Source of the DNA: Ruminococcaceae bacterium UBA1425 | GTDB lineage: Bacteria; Bacillota; Clostridia; Oscillospirales; Acutalibacteraceae | Reading direction: 5' to 3' | NCBI GenBank assembly: GCA_002329365.1 | Contig: DCUB01000013.1 | Location: forward strand, 1,411-53,564 | DNA length: 52,154 nt | Shown here: one piece after another, positions 40,341 through 48,724 of the stretch | How positions within the stretch are numbered: position 1 is the stretch's first letter | How the letters are laid out: each line of letters begins with the position of its first letter | Program-made: the position numbers and the translations under genes | The notes under the pieces: generated by a model | Seen by the model: the letters and a program-made list of their open reading frames with translations, nothing else | What the model was told of the DNA's origin: nothing | Databases searched by the model: none

Positions 40341-41474
40341 TTGAAGAAAATCGTATTTTTAACCCATGGTCTGAGCGCAAACGGAATAGAGACATTTTTG
40401 GTAAACATCCTGCGCAAAATAAACAAAAGTCGGTTTGATGTTTCGGTTATTATCGCTATCGACAAGGGGGTGTTTTCCATCCATGAGCAGGAGCTTGTGG
40501 ACATGGGTATACATATCCTGCACGCCGGCGACTTGGACGGAATAGCCAAAAAGCTTCAGTATTTCAAAAACCTGCGCCGGTATCTGCGGGAGGGAAAATA
40601 CGACGCGGTTCACACAAATATGGATCTGTTGAACGGCATTGTGCTTTTTGAAGCAAACGGGGCAGGTATTACCATGCGGATTTGTCATGCCCACAATTCC
40701 GGCAGCCAGTACAAGCCTGCCGGTATGGCTGCACCTCTTAAGCGTGCCATCCAAAAGCTATATGCGTACAGCATGCGGCGGCTTCTTCTGCGCTACGCCA
40801 CCATCCGTCTGGCATGCTCCGATGTTGCTGCCCGTTATTTTTACGGTGAAAAAGACTATCAGCTTATATATAACAGCATTGACTTTTCCCGCTTTCCTTT
40901 TTTATCTGAATCCGACAGGACGTTGCTTCTTCCTGAAAAAAACACACGGGAAGTACGCAGCCTGATTGTATCTGTCGGACGGATTTCCATGCAAAAGAAT
41001 CCTTTTTTCGTCATGGAAATCATTGATGCACTGCGACGTATCCGAACGGATTTTTATTTTGTCTGGATTGGTACGGGCGACCTTGAAAATGAAACAAAGA
41101 AAAAAGCCGACGAACTCGGTATAATGGACTATGTAACTTTTACAGGAGTGCGCACGGATGTACCCGAGCTTCTACCCATGTGTGACTGCTTTTTGATGCC
41201 TTCCCTGTTTGAGGGATTACCCTTCTCTCTCATCGAGGCGCAGGCGGCCGGATTGAAGTGTCTTGTTTCCGACGTGGTCACGAAGGATGCGGATATGGGT
41301 GCTATAAGGTTTTATCCGCTTGATTCGGGCGCGGAAGCTTGGGCGCGGGTGTTATCAGATTTGTTAGACGCGTCGTCCCCGGTTTTAGATGAATCGAAAC
41401 GAAAGCGGTTTGATATTATTCAAACAACACGAATCCTTGAGACTGTTTACGATAGCACAGGGGGAGCAGAATGA
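40341..41474 (+). CDS. Glycosyltransferase family 4 (GT-B fold)
   Basis: A 377-residue retaining-type transferase. The N-terminal domain opens KIVFLTHGLSANGIETFLVNILRKINKSRF, the loop that holds the acceptor. The C-terminal nucleotide-sugar domain has VSVGRISMQKNPFF and the EX7E site in LFEGLPFSLIEAQAAG. No membrane segment is present, so it acts at the cytoplasmic face, probably on a surface polysaccharide or lipid-linked acceptor. The start is TTG at 40341 with only a weak GGGTG ribosome site. It overlaps the following GT8 gene by 4 bp; donor and acceptor are unknown. Confidence 0.92.
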   Translation: MKKIVFLTHGLSANGIETFLVNILRKINKSRFDVSVIIAIDKGVFSIHEQELVDMGIHILHAGDLDGIAKKLQYFKNLRRYLREGKYDAVHTNMDLLNGIVLFEANGAGITMRICHAHNSGSQYKPAGMAAPLKRAIQKLYAYSMRRLLLRYATIRLACSDVAARYFYGEKDYQLIYNSIDFSRFPFLSESDRTLLLPEKNTREVRSLIVSVGRISMQKNPFFVMEIIDALRRIRTDFYFVWIGTGDLENETKKKADELGIMDYVTFTGVRTDVPELLPMCDCFLMPSLFEGLPFSLIEAQAAGLKCLVSDVVTKDADMGAIRFYPLDSGAEAWARVLSDLLDASSPVLDESKRKRFDIIQTTRILETVYDSTGGAE

Positions 41475-42397
41475 ATATCGTATTTTCTTCAGACGATAAT
41501 TACGCGCGTCATCTTGCGGCATCCATGACATCTATCATGGAAAACAACCGGGAGGAAGAACTCATCCATATTTGGATTCTCAATGTTGGGCTGTCTCGGG
41601 ACAACATTGAGAAACTGACCGAGGTGGTGGAAAAATACTGTCGGGTGATTCATATTGTGGATTTCAGCGATATCTGTCAGCGTTTGAATTCAGAATCCAT
41701 ACCGCTGGGTTCTTTTACAATTGAAATGTACACTCGTCTGTTTATTGCAGACGCTCTTCCGGTAACCGAACACCGCGCTATGTGGATTGACGGAGATACA
41801 TCCGTTTTGGGCTGTATTCACGACCTGTATTATTGCGATTTGCACGGATGCGCTGCCGCGGCTGTTGTGGATCAGCCAAACTTCGGGCTGGAGGTTTCCA
41901 TAAAGGATGCCGAAATCCCGAACGGTCCTTATTTTGCATCAGGAATGTTTTTGGCGGATTTAGACGTTTGGCGGGAAAAACATATCTCCGCCCAATTCGT
42001 AGCCTACCTTTCCCAACGCGATAAAGCAACACTTTTCCCCGACCAATGCTTGTTCAATCACGTGTTGTACGGACGTATACACAAGCTGCCGTTCGCGTTT
42101 CATGTGGTCACACCGACCTTTTTCCTTACCTATCGGCAGATGTGCAAACGCTGGGACGAGGCGTATTATAAAAAAGAGGAATATATAGAGGGTAAACGCC
42201 ATCCGCTGATTGTACACTACACACTGTTCCGTCCCTGGAAACGCTGGTGTCTGCATCCCATGAAGCGTTATTATCGCCACTATCTGAAGCTGACGCCCTA
42301 CAAAGACGTGCCTTTGGAGAACGAAGGCATTATAAAAACCTTTGACTGGATTTGTACAGCAGTATTTTCCAGAGTCAAGCGTTTATTTGGAAATTAA
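41471..42397 (+). CDS. Glycosyltransferase family 8 (GT-A fold)
   Basis: A 308-residue glycosyltransferase of the GT8 type (LgtC/WaaJ-like galactosyl- or glucosyltransferases). It starts NIVFSSDDNYARHLAASMTSI and has the metal-binding D-x-D in MWIDGDTSVLG, then CAAAAVVDQPNF, FASGMFLADLDVWR and LFPDQCLFNHVL, and ends with HYTLFRPWKRW. It is cytoplasmic or peripheral. The coupled start (ATGA overlap with the GT4 stop) means both enzymes likely act in one surface-glycan step. The acceptor is unknown. Confidence 0.93.
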   Translation: MNIVFSSDDNYARHLAASMTSIMENNREEELIHIWILNVGLSRDNIEKLTEVVEKYCRVIHIVDFSDICQRLNSESIPLGSFTIEMYTRLFIADALPVTEHRAMWIDGDTSVLGCIHDLYYCDLHGCAAAAVVDQPNFGLEVSIKDAEIPNGPYFASGMFLADLDVWREKHISAQFVAYLSQRDKATLFPDQCLFNHVLYGRIHKLPFAFHVVTPTFFLTYRQMCKRWDEAYYKKEEYIEGKRHPLIVHYTLFRPWKRWCLHPMKRYYRHYLKLTPYKDVPLENEGIIKTFDWICTAVFSRVKRLFGN

Positions 42398-42731
42398 TCC
42401 TGCCGGACAGCTATCGCTTTTCAAACTTATCTAAAATATATGGATATCCTTTCTCTTACCGGCTCATATTCTTGTTACGGTTAGAGAAGTGTTGCTTAAG
42501 TGTATTTTTCCCTACGGCGTTTTGAGGAAGCTCAAGGAAATATTGTGTGTTGACATTAGCATAAAAATCTGATATCATTTCGTTCGGTAATGGGCAAGAG
42601 GTTGTATATGCTGCGGAGTAGTGACCCGCGCCGTATACAGCTTTTTGCCTGTAATAATTTTATGCTTTTACATTAACTCATGCGTATAATAAATAGTGTC
42701 TAAATTTTAATTTCTAAATCGGGGTGTTTGT
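42398..42731 (+). promoter_or_regulatory. Leader of the activase operon with a promoter and attenuator-like hairpin
   Basis: In a 334-bp gap, TTGACA (42550-42555), 17-nt spacer and TATCAT (42573-42578) form a promoter. About 20 nt after the expected start, TGTATATG (42603-42610) pairs with CGTATACA (42632-42639), an inner GCGG pairs with CCGC, and CTTTTTG follows. This is terminator-like, yet it lies about 90 nt before the activase start, which suggests attenuation. No known riboswitch class is recognised. The stretch 42398-42549 holds nothing I recognise. Confidence 0.5.
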
Positions 42732-45629
42732 GTGAGAATAGGTCTTGACGTCGGCTCGACGACCATAAAATGCGTCGTTATGGACGACAATGAAAACATC
42801 ATTTATAAAAGCTATGAAAGGCACTTTTCACATATCGTCGAAAGCACTAAAAAGGTGCTTGACGAGGTTATAGGCGAATTCGGCGACAGGGAAGCCTACA
42901 TTTCCATATCCGGCTCCGCCGGCATGGGTATGGCGCAGAAATGCGGCATACCGTTCGTTCAGGAGGTTTTCGCCACAAGGGTTGCCGCCGGCAAATACAC
43001 GCCCGACGCCGATGTAATAATCGAGCTCGGCGGCGAGGACGCGAAGATAATATTTTTGTCACGCGGCATGGAGGTCCGTATGAACGGCTCCTGCGCAGGC
43101 GGAACCGGCGCCTTTATAGACCAGATGGCGGCTTTGCTCGGCGTTTCCGCGGGGGAGCTTGACGCTCTTGCCGAGGGGAGCGAAAAGGTATATACGGTAG
43201 CCTCGCGCTGCGGCGTTTTCGCCAAGACGGACATACAGCCGCTTCTTAACCAGGGCGCGCAGAAATGCGATATCGCGGCAAGCATCTTTTACGCCGTCGT
43301 CAACCAGACTATCGGCGGTCTTGCGCAGGGGCGTCCTATTAAGGGAAACGTCGTCTATCTCGGCGGCCCCATCACCTTTTTGCCGCAGTTAAAAAAGGCG
43401 TTCGACAAAACGCTCGGGCTTACGGGCGTCTGCCCCGATAATTCGCTTTACTTCGTCGCCTCGGGAGCGGCGCTTTACTCGGACGAAAAGCTGCTTTTAA
43501 GCGACGCGGCTCAAAAGCTGTCGGGCTACGACGGCGACGCCGGCTTCAGCTTCAACGAGCCGCTTTTCGCGAGCCGCGAGGAATACGACAGCTTCGTCGC
43601 ACGTCACGAGAAAAACAAGGTTGAGCGCGGCGAGCTTTGCGATTCCACGTGCCCCGTTCATATCGGAGTAGACGCTGGCTCGACAACGGTCAAGTGCGCC
43701 GTCATAGACGGCGACGGCAGGCTGCTTTCATCAAGCTATCAGTCAAACAGCGGCAATCCCGTGCCGCAGGTCAGAAAATTTCTTCAAAAGCTTTATAACG
43801 ACTTCCCTGATATACATATCGCCTCCGTCACCACGACGGGCTACGGAGAGGAAATAATCAAAAAGGCGTTTAACGCCGATTTCGGCATAGTGGAAACCGT
43901 GGCGCATTTCACCGCGGCAAGGAAATTCATGCCCGACGTTGATTTTGTCATTGATATCGGCGGTCAGGACATGAAGTGCTTTCAGATTAAGGACGGCGTA
44001 ATAACAAACATCTTTTTAAACGAGGCCTGCTCCTCGGGCTGCGGCTCGTTTTTGCAGACCTTTGCCGAGGCTCTCGGCTACTCCGTCGAGGAATTCTCGC
44101 AGCTCGGGCTTTTCGCGCCCGCGCCCGTCGAGCTCGGCTCGCGCTGCACCGTTTTCATGAATTCCAGCATCAAGCAGGCGCAAAAGGACGGTGCGACGAC
44201 CGACAATATTTCGGCGGGGCTTTCAATAAGCGTCGTCAAAAACGCCTTGTACAAGGTGATAAGAGCGCAGGACCCGCGCCAGCTTGGACGGCACATAGTC
44301 GTTCAGGGCGGCACGTTTATGAACAAGGCAGTGCTTCGCGCATTTGAAAAAGAGCTCGACACAGAAGTGGCGGCTCCCGATATAGCGGGGCTTATGGGCG
44401 CCTACGGTGCGGCGCTGTACGGCATGGGCAAGGGGCTTGAAAAAAGCTCCGTCATCAATAAAAAGGCGCTCGACGAGTTTGTACACGAGGTAAAGACAAT
44501 CCGCTGCGGCGCCTGCGAAAACAACTGCCGTCTGACTGTAAACACCTTTTCCGGCGGCGGAAAATACATAAGCGGAAACCGCTGCGAACGTACCGTCACG
44601 AACAAAAAAACCGACGAGGCTTTAAATATTTACAAACGCAAGCACGCGCTGCTTGACGCCTACAAGCCCTGCTCCGGCGAGCGCGGAACAATAGGCATAC
44701 CCATGGGGCTTAACATGTACGAAACATATCCGTTCTGGTACACGCTGTTCACAAGGCTCGGCTTCGGCGTCGTCAGGTCGCCGAGGTCCGACAGAAAGCT
44801 GTATCTCGAGGGGCAGTCCACAATTCCGTCCGACACCGTCTGCTTCCCCGCGAAGCTTATGCACGGTCACGTCGCGGAGCTGTGCAAAACGGACAATGTC
44901 GACGCTGTTTTCTACCCCTGCATGACATACAACATAGACGAGGACAAGGGCGACAACCATTACAACTGCCCCGTAGTCGCGTATTATCCCGAGGTCATAG
45001 CCGCGAGCATGAAGGATACCCTTTCCGAAAAAAAATTCATATACGACTATGTGGGCATCGACAAAAATAAGCACTTCCCCCGCAAGTTCACCGACATACT
45101 CGCGAAGTATTTTGACGGGATTACATACAAAGAGGTTAAGGCGGCGGCAAAAGACGCCTATGACGAATACGACAGCTATCTTCGCCGCGTAAGGGAAATC
45201 GGCGCGGAGATAATCGAAAAAGCCCGCGAAAGGAATATGCTCATCATAGTGCTGGCGGGAAGGCCCTACCACATCGACGACGAGGTCTGCCACGGCATCG
45301 ACACGCTCGTCGCCGGGTTCAACACCGCAGTCATATCCGAGGATTCCATAAGCCATCTGACGGAAAAATTCAAGGCGGGCGTTCTGAACCAGTGGACATA
45401 CCACTCGCGCCTTTACTGCGCTGCGAAATATGTCTGCACACAGCCCGACATGCAGCTTGTGCAGCTTGTGTCGTTCGGCTGCGGCGTCGACGCTATTACA
45501 ACCGACGAGGTGCGCTCCATACTTGAAAAGGGCGGAAAGATTTACACGCAGGTTAAAATAGACGAGATAACGAATCTCGGCGCCGTAAAAATCAGGCTGC
45601 GCAGCCTGCTCGCGGCTATCGGATATTAA
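42732..45629 (+). CDS. Double ASKHA-domain CoA-dehydratase activase with C-terminal DUF2229
   Basis: A 965-residue protein related to the ATP-driven activators of 2-hydroxyacyl-CoA dehydratases (BadF/BadG/HgdC). Two ASKHA ATPase domains are in tandem: MRIGLDVGSTTIKCVVMDD with GSCAGGTGAFIDQMA, and IGVDAGSTTVKCAVIDGDG with EACSSGCGSFLQTF. Each has the second Cys of a [4Fe-4S] site (ASRCGVFAK; GSRCTVFMN). Near residue 590, CGACENNC...NRC may bind another cluster. A DUF2229 region follows (IGIPMGLNMYETYPFWYTLF). The start is GTG at 42732. Its partner is the next gene, 21 bp downstream. It should inject an electron at ATP cost; the final substrate is unknown. Confidence 0.9.
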   Translation: MRIGLDVGSTTIKCVVMDDNENIIYKSYERHFSHIVESTKKVLDEVIGEFGDREAYISISGSAGMGMAQKCGIPFVQEVFATRVAAGKYTPDADVIIELGGEDAKIIFLSRGMEVRMNGSCAGGTGAFIDQMAALLGVSAGELDALAEGSEKVYTVASRCGVFAKTDIQPLLNQGAQKCDIAASIFYAVVNQTIGGLAQGRPIKGNVVYLGGPITFLPQLKKAFDKTLGLTGVCPDNSLYFVASGAALYSDEKLLLSDAAQKLSGYDGDAGFSFNEPLFASREEYDSFVARHEKNKVERGELCDSTCPVHIGVDAGSTTVKCAVIDGDGRLLSSSYQSNSGNPVPQVRKFLQKLYNDFPDIHIASVTTTGYGEEIIKKAFNADFGIVETVAHFTAARKFMPDVDFVIDIGGQDMKCFQIKDGVITNIFLNEACSSGCGSFLQTFAEALGYSVEEFSQLGLFAPAPVELGSRCTVFMNSSIKQAQKDGATTDNISAGLSISVVKNALYKVIRAQDPRQLGRHIVVQGGTFMNKAVLRAFEKELDTEVAAPDIAGLMGAYGAALYGMGKGLEKSSVINKKALDEFVHEVKTIRCGACENNCRLTVNTFSGGGKYISGNRCERTVTNKKTDEALNIYKRKHALLDAYKPCSGERGTIGIPMGLNMYETYPFWYTLFTRLGFGVVRSPRSDRKLYLEGQSTIPSDTVCFPAKLMHGHVAELCKTDNVDAVFYPCMTYNIDEDKGDNHYNCPVVAYYPEVIAASMKDTLSEKKFIYDYVGIDKNKHFPRKFTDILAKYFDGITYKEVKAAAKDAYDEYDSYLRRVREIGAEIIEKARERNMLIIVLAGRPYHIDDEVCHGIDTLVAGFNTAVISEDSISHLTEKFKAGVLNQWTYHSRLYCAAKYVCTQPDMQLVQLVSFGCGVDAITTDEVRSILEKGGKIYTQVKIDEITNLGAVKIRLRSLLAAIGY

Positions 45630-45650
45630 CTGTAGAAAGGAGCAAGCGGC

Positions 45651-46955
45651 ATGGCAAAGCATAAAGACTCCGACAAGGTCGAATTTACAAAGGAAATGAA
45701 AAAGCAGGGCTACAACATACTTGTGCCCATGATGGCGCCCGTGCATTTCAAGATGATAGAAAAGGCGTTCCGCGAAAACGGCTATAACCTTATCCTGCTT
45801 CACAACAGCAGCAGGGCAGTAGTGGAGGAGGGGTTGAAATATGTACATAACGACACCTGCTACCCCGCCCTGCTTGTAATAGGGCAGATGATAGACGCTT
45901 TGAACAGCGGCAATTACGACGTTAACCGCACCGCGCTTATGATAACTCAGACGGGCGGCGGCTGCCGCGCCTCAAATTATATTCATCTGCTGAGAAAGGC
46001 TCTGAAAAAGGCGGGCTATCCGCAGGTTCCCGTCATAAGTCTCAATATATCGGGGCTTGAGCGGAGCGAGGGCTTTAAGCTGACGCCTAAGATAGGAATA
46101 AGCTTCATGGCGGGCATCGTCTACGGCGACGTTTTGATGTTGCTTCACAACCAGACGCGCTCGTATGAGGTAAACCCCGGCGAAAGTCAGGCGCTCGTCG
46201 ACGCGTGGACAGACAAAATCGTGGCGCAGCTCAGCAACGGAAGGGGCTGGCGGATGAACGACGTAAAGGCAAATCTTGCCGCCATCACCGCCGACTTCGC
46301 AAAAATCCCCGTCGAGAGAACGCCGAAGGTCAAGGTGGGCATCGTCGGCGAAATATACGTTAAATACTCGAGCCTCGGAAACAACAACCTTGAGGACTTC
46401 CTCATCTCGGAGGGCTGCGAGATATGCGTGCCGGGAATAATGGGATTCGCGCTTTTCAAGGTGGACAACAGACTTGAGGACATTAAGCTGTACGGCGGCA
46501 AATGGCTTAAAAAGGTCGTGGTTACTGCACTTATGAATTACCTTACAAAGCTTGAGGACGTTATAGTGGAGGCTGTCCGGAAATATCCGCAGTTTACGCC
46601 GCCCGCCCGCTACGCGCACATCAAAAAGCTTGTAGACGGCTTTATCGGCTACGGCAACAAAATGGGCGAGGGCTGGCTTCTTACGGCTGAGATGGTCGAG
46701 CTTGTTGACAGCGGCTTTGAAAATATCGTCTGCACCCAGCCTTTCGGCTGCCTGCCGAATCACATTTGCGCGAAGGGCATGATAAGCAAAATAAGGGACA
46801 GCTACAAAAACTCTAATATAGTGCCGATAGATTACGACCCCAGCGCGTCGCCTGTAAACCAGGAAAACAGGATAAAGCTTATGCTCGCCGTAGCAAAGGA
46901 GCGGCTGAATGCTGTTAAGGCGGAGACAGAGAGGGAAGCGGCGACAGCGAGATAA
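45651..46955 (+). CDS. 2-hydroxyacyl-CoA dehydratase-like (HgdB/DUF2229-linked) protein
   Basis: A 434-residue partner of the preceding activase. Candidate cluster-binding cysteines lie in HNDTCYPALLVIGQMID, QTGGGCRASNYIHLL, SEGCEICVPGIM and CTQPFGCLPNHICAKGMISKIR. It has the HgdB-like central fold. In many anaerobes these two parts are one polypeptide of about 1400 residues; here they are split, with 21 bp between. Its reaction is not known: the family is distant from classical 2-hydroxyglutaryl-CoA dehydratase and may reduce something else. GAAAGGAG precedes the ATG. Confidence 0.88.
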   Translation: MAKHKDSDKVEFTKEMKKQGYNILVPMMAPVHFKMIEKAFRENGYNLILLHNSSRAVVEEGLKYVHNDTCYPALLVIGQMIDALNSGNYDVNRTALMITQTGGGCRASNYIHLLRKALKKAGYPQVPVISLNISGLERSEGFKLTPKIGISFMAGIVYGDVLMLLHNQTRSYEVNPGESQALVDAWTDKIVAQLSNGRGWRMNDVKANLAAITADFAKIPVERTPKVKVGIVGEIYVKYSSLGNNNLEDFLISEGCEICVPGIMGFALFKVDNRLEDIKLYGGKWLKKVVVTALMNYLTKLEDVIVEAVRKYPQFTPPARYAHIKKLVDGFIGYGNKMGEGWLLTAEMVELVDSGFENIVCTQPFGCLPNHICAKGMISKIRDSYKNSNIVPIDYDPSASPVNQENRIKLMLAVAKERLNAVKAETEREAATAR

Positions 46956-46981
46956 GAGATAACAGATAATTGAGACGCTTC

Positions 46982-47043
46982 GGACACGGCGCGCCGTGTC
47001 CGAAGCTTATAAAAACTTGCGGAACGGTCAAGACCGTTCCGCA
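46982..47043. repeat. Two short palindromes between the dehydratase and thiN genes
   Basis: GGACACGGCG/CGCCGTGTCC (46982-47001) and TGCGGAACGGTC-AA-GACCGTTCCGCA (47018-47043). They are the same two families as at 4313-4376 and 22366-22429, in the same relative order. Confidence 0.9.
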
Positions 47044-47110
47044 AAAATATGTTTCGATATCGCTTGATTCAATTCTGACATGGTGATATTATATGTCGGG
47101 GGTGTGGTTC

Positions 47111-47731
47111 ATGCTTAAAAGGTGTTACATTTTCGCCGCGGGCGAGTATTACGGCGAATTGCCCTTAATTCCTCCCGATAGCCTTATTATTGCCGCCGAC
47201 GGCGGTTACGCAAGGCTCCTGAAAGCCGACGTCGAGCCTGACCTTATCGTAGGCGATTTCGATTCGCTCGGCTTTGTTCCCGAAACGGACAAGGTGCTTA
47301 AATTCCGCTCCGAAAAGGACGACACCGACACGGGTATTGCCGTCGGGGAGGGTTTAAGGCGCGGCTGCGGCGAGTTTTATATATACGGCGGCACAGGCGG
47401 CAGGCTCGACCACACGCTTGCCAACATCCAGTGCTTGGCCTCGCTGTCGCAGTCGGGCAGGCGCGGCATTCTTTTCGGCGACGGCTATGCCATAACCGCC
47501 GTGACTGACGGCAGCATCACTTTTGACGAAAGTCACAGCGGATATATTTCGGTATTCGCACACGGCGAACGCGCATACGGCATATATGAAAAGGGGCTTA
47601 AATATTCCCTTTACGACGCGACGCTTTCAAACACCGTTCCGACTGGCGTGAGCAACGAGTTCACGGGAATAACAAGTGAAATATCGGTAAAACGTGGCAC
47701 GCTGATTATTCTTTATCAGTTACCGTCATAA
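47111..47731 (+). CDS. thiN: Thiamine diphosphokinase
   Basis: About 206 residues. It converts thiamine to ThDP with ATP, making the cofactor used by the split transketolase and the ThDP enzyme elsewhere in the window. The N-terminal catalytic domain has IIAADGGYARLL, PDLIVGDFDSLG and FRSEKDDTDTGIAV with GGTGGRLDHTLANIQCL. The beta-rich ThDP-binding domain follows, ending VSNEFTG with IILYQLP. The ATG at 47111 is preferred over 47093, because the GGGGGTG it would need as ribosome site lies within the longer version. Confidence 0.93.
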   Translation: MLKRCYIFAAGEYYGELPLIPPDSLIIAADGGYARLLKADVEPDLIVGDFDSLGFVPETDKVLKFRSEKDDTDTGIAVGEGLRRGCGEFYIYGGTGGRLDHTLANIQCLASLSQSGRRGILFGDGYAITAVTDGSITFDESHSGYISVFAHGERAYGIYEKGLKYSLYDATLSNTVPTGVSNEFTGITSEISVKRGTLIILYQLPS

Positions 47732-47743
47732 AAATCAGCGTTT

Positions 47744-47776
47744 ACGGCGTCGGGCAGGATGTCCGGCGCCGTTTTG
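47744..47776 (+). terminator. Terminator of thiN
   Basis: ACGGCGTCGG (47744-47753) and CCGGCGCCGT (47763-47772) pair with one G-U, followed by TTTTGT. It lies 12 nt after the stop. Confidence 0.8.
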
Positions 47777-47784
47777 TACTGTTA

Positions 47785-47864
47785 TTGCAGGGCGCGTATT
47801 CCCGTGCGCGCTTCCCCTGTTCGTATGATGTGCGGCAGCGCGTCAGGGATGCCACGCCCTGCAA
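47785..47864. repeat. TTGCAGGGCG inverted repeat
   Basis: TTGCAGGGCG (47785-47794) and CGCCCTGCAA (47855-47864), perfect 10-bp arms. The interior also has CCCTGT and CAGGGAT short matches. It is non-coding and separates thiN from the ABC export genes. Confidence 0.7.
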
Positions 47865-47922
47865 ATTCATTTCAGTCGCTATAACGGAATAATTAAATAT
47901 TTGTTAAACTTATTGTCTTATA

Positions 47923-47971
47923 TTGACATAAGCATGCGTCTGATTTAAAATGTGATATAAAGGATATCACA
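47923..47971 (+). promoter_or_regulatory. Promoter plus operator of the ABC exporter genes
   Basis: TTGACA (47923-47928), 17-nt spacer, TAAAAT (47946-47951). Starting at the end of the -10 box is TGTGATAT (47951-47958), 5 nt, ATATCACA (47964-47971), a perfect 8-bp inverted repeat over the expected transcription start: a good repressor site. No regulator gene is in the operon within the window. Confidence 0.75.
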
Positions 47972-47992
47972 CTTCATAAGGAGCTGAGTGCA

Positions 47993-48724
47993 ATTACCGA
48001 GCAGAATAAAAAGCCTATAATCTCAACCCGCGGTCTTTGTAAGGGCTTCAAGATGGGAAGCGAGCTTGTCGTCGCTCTGCGGAATATCAACCTCGATATA
48101 TACCGCGGAGAAATTTGCTGTGTTTTCGGAGCTTCCGGCTCGGGAAAAAGCACGCTTCTGAATATGCTTGCCGGGATGGACCCTCCGAGCAAGGGCGAGG
48201 TTTATATTGACGGCGTAAGAATAAACTCGCTCGGCGAAAACGAGCTTGCCGCGTTCCGTCAGAAGAACATCGGCTTTGTCTTCCAGTCATATAATCTTAT
48301 GCCCACGCTAACGGCGCTCGAAAACGTCGCATTGCCTCTGATGTTTTGCGGATCAGACAAAAGAGCGCGCGAATCGGCGGCGGCCTCGGTACTTCGCGCC
48401 GTCGGTCTCGGAAACAGGATGAAGCATTACCCCTCCCAGATGTCAGGCGGACAGCAGCAGCGCACAGGTATAGCGAGGGCGTTCGTCGCGAAACCGAAAA
48501 TCATCTTTGCCGACGAGCCTACGGGCAACCTTGACTCAAAGACTGCAAAGGAAATTATGCGGATGATGGTGGGCTTCACGCGGAAATACAACGAAACGCT
48601 TGTGCTTGTCACTCACAACCCAGAGCTTGCGAAGTATGCCGACAGGATTATAACGCTTCTTGACGGAGAAATCGTTTCTGACGAACATGCCGAAAATACC
48701 ATTAAAGAGGAGATTAATATATGA
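47993..48724 (+). CDS. ABC exporter ATP-binding protein (MacB/LolD type), AUU start proposed
   Basis: A 243-residue ATPase if it begins at ATT (47993); the first in-frame ATG at 48053 would cut the family's first strand (PIISTRGLCKGFKMG). Walker A is GASGSGKST, with VFQSYNLMPTLTALENV, signature MSGGQQQR and Walker B KIIFADEPTGNLDSKTA, all standard for MacB/LolD-like exporters. AAGGAG (47978-47983) lies 9 nt before the ATT. No in-frame ATG, GTG or TTG lies between the upstream stop (47924-47926) and 48053. It works with the permease encoded two genes on. Confidence 0.88.
   Translation: MTEQNKKPIISTRGLCKGFKMGSELVVALRNINLDIYRGEICCVFGASGSGKSTLLNMLAGMDPPSKGEVYIDGVRINSLGENELAAFRQKNIGFVFQSYNLMPTLTALENVALPLMFCGSDKRARESAAASVLRAVGLGNRMKHYPSQMSGGQQQRTGIARAFVAKPKIIFADEPTGNLDSKTAKEIMRMMVGFTRKYNETLVLVTHNPELAKYADRIITLLDGEIVSDEHAENTIKEEINI

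Noticed and set aside
44622..45848. 408-codon open frame on the minus strand
   Set aside because: It lies wholly opposite the activase and dehydratase genes, which have clear motifs; no ribosome site or recognisable domain. A shadow of GC-biased third positions.
45972..46763. 263-codon minus-strand frame
   Set aside because: Antisense to the HgdB-like gene; no supporting signals.
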